From: Dicaeum eximium
Taxonomy: Eukaryota > Chordata > Aves > Passeriformes > Dicaeidae
Assembly (NCBI GenBank): GCA_013396995.1
Contig: VWZP01008273.1
Location: 568,008 to 632,007, forward strand
DNA length: 64,000 bases
Reading direction: 5' to 3'
The notes beneath the pieces were generated by a model, which was not told where the DNA came from, made no database searches, and saw only the letters and a program-made list of their open reading frames with translations. Made by a program: the position numbers and the translations under genes. Shown here piece by piece: positions 60,701-64,000 of this stretch; positions within the stretch are counted from its first letter, which is position 1; each line of letters starts with the position of its first letter.

Positions 60701-63029
60701 ATTGCCAGGAACTGGAGATTAGGAGATTATCAGATTGAAGAGTCTCAGGAGGAAGCAAAAATAGCCCAGACCCCGCGAAGAGGCCGAGCAGTGACGCAGG
60801 ACATGGAGCAGGGCCTGAGGGGAAGGCAGGGCAGGCTTCAGGTGCTATTGATACACCTGCCCAGACAACCTAGGCTCAGTTAAAGGAAAAAATAAACCAT
60901 TTCCCTGCCCTCTGCCTCAGCAGTTCAAGCCCTGTGAAACTAAGCCAGCCAGAAAACAGGATCTACTGCTGTAAAATAGATCCCTCCACCCCAAACCACA
61001 GGGTTTGGAGAACCAGAGTCCAGGGGGGTTGCACAGAGCTGCCCTCTGACCTAGCTCTGGAATTAGGCTGCTGCAGTGTCCCAGAGGGAAAATCTTGCAC
61101 CAGAAGGATCCCACAGGGGTTTTTCCACAGCAGCACATTGACTGTCAAGGAAGCAGAGGGATTTAAGCCAGGAGGCTCCAGGCTGAGGCACTTCCCAAGG
61201 TCCCCAGAGCCCCTCAGTTGCCAAGTCCTACTGCACAGCTCACCAGGCTCTGATTTTTGTGGCAGCCTGCTCATCTCTTTTTTCTTTTCTTTTTTGTTTT
61301 TCATTTTAGCTAGAGCTTTCCAGACTTCAGCCTCTCGTAATTAATTTGATCACAGCCCTGCAGCCTGTGGATGGAGCTGCTCTTCCCCCATTTCCAAGGC
61401 ACCCAAACACTTTCTCCTGCCCCCTTTTCACGCTGATTACATTCAAAGTCTGAAACCACGTGCACAACATCAACTAAATCAGCTATTTTTGGGCTGAGCC
61501 GAAGCCAAGCTCTGCCCAGACCCTCAGGCTGACTCCCTCAGCTTTCCTCTTACCTTTGCCATTTCCACCAGGGATGGCCCACAACTCTGGGAGAAGGAGG
61601 AATCCCACACCACACACACACCACGTGTGCTGCCCCTGGGAATCCTAACAGCTCATATTGTACTGTGAGACTTTGGGAAACACAGAGCCCTGGAAAAGCT
61701 CACAGCCTGCGTGGGATGCTGAGGGAAGGGTCGTGGGGAGAGCAGCTTGGCACAGCTCTGGGATATGGCTCTGCAAACAAGAAATCAGCACATCAGGACA
61801 CAGTTACACACCACAGCCCTGGACAAGGCAGAACAGGGATTTATTAACCTTGCAGACACCCACAGCTCCTCAGAGCTCCTAATAAAATACATTCTCCTCA
61901 TTAATTGGGGAGTGAAGTCATGGTCCAGCAGAGGCTTTGTAGATGGATTCATGCACATGTGCCTCACATTCCTGTTAGTGCCTCCTTCTCTCCTCGCCTA
62001 TTTAAACCCCATGGATTTAGAAATGGATTTGAACATGGATCCTGGGTGGTTTAGCTTTACAGGACTTGAACTGCTGAGGCAGAGGGCAGGGAAATGGTTT
62101 ATTTGGGCTTTTTTCTTTAATTGACTGCAGGAAACTGGTATGGAAGTCCCTCAAGAAGGATCTGGCCTGCCTTACCCACTGAGGCAGGCCTGTGCCAAGC
62201 TGGCCTTTAGCTAAAGCTGCCTAGAGAAGTCTCAGAGAAATCCCAAGTGACAGCTCGAGGAAGAGATTACTTTCAGAAATGATTATGTGTGTGTTCATTA
62301 TTTTTAGGGTTTGTTTTGAAACTTTCCAAGCATGCAATCAATTATTTAACCCCTTGGTTTCCTGAAATAAAATCAGCATTAGAATAAAACTTAAAATGTA
62401 AGATTTTATCTGGTATTCCAGGCAAAGTGTGCAGATGATAAGCAGAGCAGCCTCAGAGGCTGGAGCTTGTCTTTTGTTACACATCTGACTCCTGTGATCC
62501 TCTGGCTGCCTCAGTAATTAATTGCAATTTGAACTGAGCTCTGCCCCACTCCTTTGCTAATCTTAAATTAATCACGTCATGAGCTTTTTCCGCTTTTCCC
62601 AACCACAGTTGTGTGAGCGAGTGACAAATCTCGCTAATTGCAAAGGAAATGGTTCTCTCGCCTTACACCTGATCCAGCTGGAGCAGCGTCAGAACCAGCC
62701 TGCCCAGAAGGCCCAGATATCCCAGGGCAGCACCCCAGATCCGTCAGGCCGGACCCCAGCGTGCCTGGAAACGTTCTGGGTCCGGAGCTGCTGGGGAATT
62801 GAACATTGGAAGGATGCAGAATGCGCAGGGCAGTTCACACAACTCCCCGGTTAAGCTTATTAGAAGCACATTAGGAGCAGAGCCCAGCTGGCTCCCGTGG
62901 CTGCCCACAGAGCCACATCCTGCCTCGCCACCCTCCCAGCCCAGCCACCTCACATTCGTCCAGCTGCACCCACTGGGAGAGCAAAGTCCAGCTGTGCTGC
63001 CTGATGGAGAGATTATTAGGGAGGAATTC

Positions 63030-63237
63030 TTCCCTGTCAGGCTGCTGAGGCACTGGCACGGGTTGGGCAGAGAAGCTGTGGCTGCCCCATCCCTGGAGTG
63101 TTCAAGGAAAGGTTGGATGAGGCTTGGAGCAACCTCATCTAGAGGAAAGTTCTTGTTCCTGTGTTCCTGTTCTTGGTGAGGCAGCTGGAACAAGGTGGAT
63201 TTTAAGGTCCCCTCCAACCCAAACCATTCTGTGCTAC
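63030..63237 (+). mobile_element. CR1 LINE 3'-end fragment
   Basis: Sense tail: 'tgtcaggctgctgaggcact', 'gaagctgtggctgccccatc', 'ggttggatgaggcttggagc', 'ttaaggtcccctccaaccca', 'aaccattctgtgctac'. A short insertion of 'ttcttgttcctgtgttcctg' interrupts the usual consensus. Confidence 0.92.
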
Positions 63238-64000
63238 AGCCAGAATTCCACCTCTCCCCAGAAACCTGGAAGGCTGCTCAGAAACACACAGCCCACTCCT
63301 GGAGTGAGCATTCCTAAAACACACCTTCCTGTGGTACCAGGCCCTGCTGGGCTCTGGCTGATGAAGGAACCCTAAAACACAGCCAGCCCTCCCCAGGTCC
63401 CAGGCAGGACACAGTTTAATGCAGTCCCTCGACAGTGTGAGCTGCCGTGCTATGGCCCACGAGTTTGGATAAAGATGGATTATCCTCTCCCTGGAACAAC
63501 AAAAGGCATCCAGGGCACCAGGACATTTCTGTTCTGCAGCCCCACCACCAACTCCTCCTTCGACTTCAAAATGTCAAAGACAGAATTGCTGCAACAGGGT
63601 GTGGTGTCTGCCCTGACACCCAGCACGTCCAAAAGGTGCTGTGAACTTCTCTCCCACAGCCTGGTCCTTCCTCCTCCCCTACCTGAAGCAGAAGAGTGGA
63701 ACAGTTTCACATTGCTGTTTTTGACCATCTGTTTTTAATGGTGTAGAAATGAGCAAAGGCCACAGAATGCCCCAAATAATCATTAGGTGTTAAAGATCTG
63801 AAAAATATTCTTTGTTTTCTGTTAAACCCACCAGGATGAAAACTGAGCTTGAGAAGGGGAATTGCAAAGTGTTCCTGGGTGATAAGATACAATCTGCTCA
63901 ACATGGATGTACTGTTTACCTGAATCTCCAAACTCAGCAAGGGTTTCAGGTGTGGAGAGCATTTCCTGGCTCCCACACATCCAGCAGGACAGGAAGCACT

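Larger units (their letters stand above)
56196..64000. other. UNC119 upstream / first-intron region, no exon recognised
   Basis: I looked on the minus strand for the conserved end of the UNC119 first exon (a PEDVLGLQ-type motif followed by a GT donor) and did not see it. Sequence here is ordinary non-coding DNA with CR1 fragments at 56,767-56,925, 57,598-57,766 and 63,030-63,237 and T-runs near 58,620. The first exon either lies beyond 64,000 or was missed. Confidence 0.6.

Overview
This is vertebrate nuclear DNA, almost certainly avian. The coding exons are short, with GT-AG splice sites and long AT-rich introns. CR1 LINE 3' ends are scattered through the window and one avian-style solo LTR is present. 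The protein-coding content is the FOXN1-UNC119 neighbourhood, and the convergent arrangement (FOXN1 on +, UNC119 on -) is the one known in mammals. A songbird is my guess from the LTR style and repeat density, but the sequence alone cannot prove it. Most short open frames in the window are chance or repeat-derived.

Layout: (a) 1-18,447 is the 5' flank and/or 5' non-coding part of FOXN1. I see no coding exon there, only old CR1 fragments and one speculative non-coding exon near 416-478. (b) 18,448-36,546 holds the complete FOXN1 coding sequence in eight coding exons. All splice phases are compatible and join to 1,947 nt (648 codons plus stop), which as I recall it is the length of human FOXN1. 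The first coding exon (18,474-18,593) starts with MVSL and is separated from the next by an AT-rich stretch containing a 33-base assembly gap. (c) 36,547-38,866 is the FOXN1 3' UTR/flank, which has become a nine-copy, 247-bp tandem array carrying a poly(A)-signal hexamer in every copy. (d) 38,867-53,070 is intergenic, with a TA-rich microsatellite and CR1 fragments. (e) 53,071-56,195 holds the last four coding exons of UNC119 on the minus strand. Its first coding exon is not visible up to position 64,000.

FOXN1 is the thymic-epithelium and skin forkhead transcription factor. UNC119 is a lipid-binding chaperone for myristoylated proteins such as transducin alpha. They are neighbours by conserved synteny, not partners in a pathway.

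The unusual material is repeat structure inside FOXN1: a 653-bp perfect (TCTTC)n tract in the intron between the forkhead-coding exons; a G/T-only tract directly behind the exon 3 donor; a GGGAT-type tract directly behind the exon 8 donor; a solo LTR ending 45 bp before the last exon; and the 247-bp 3' UTR array. I found no evidence of an unknown gene system.
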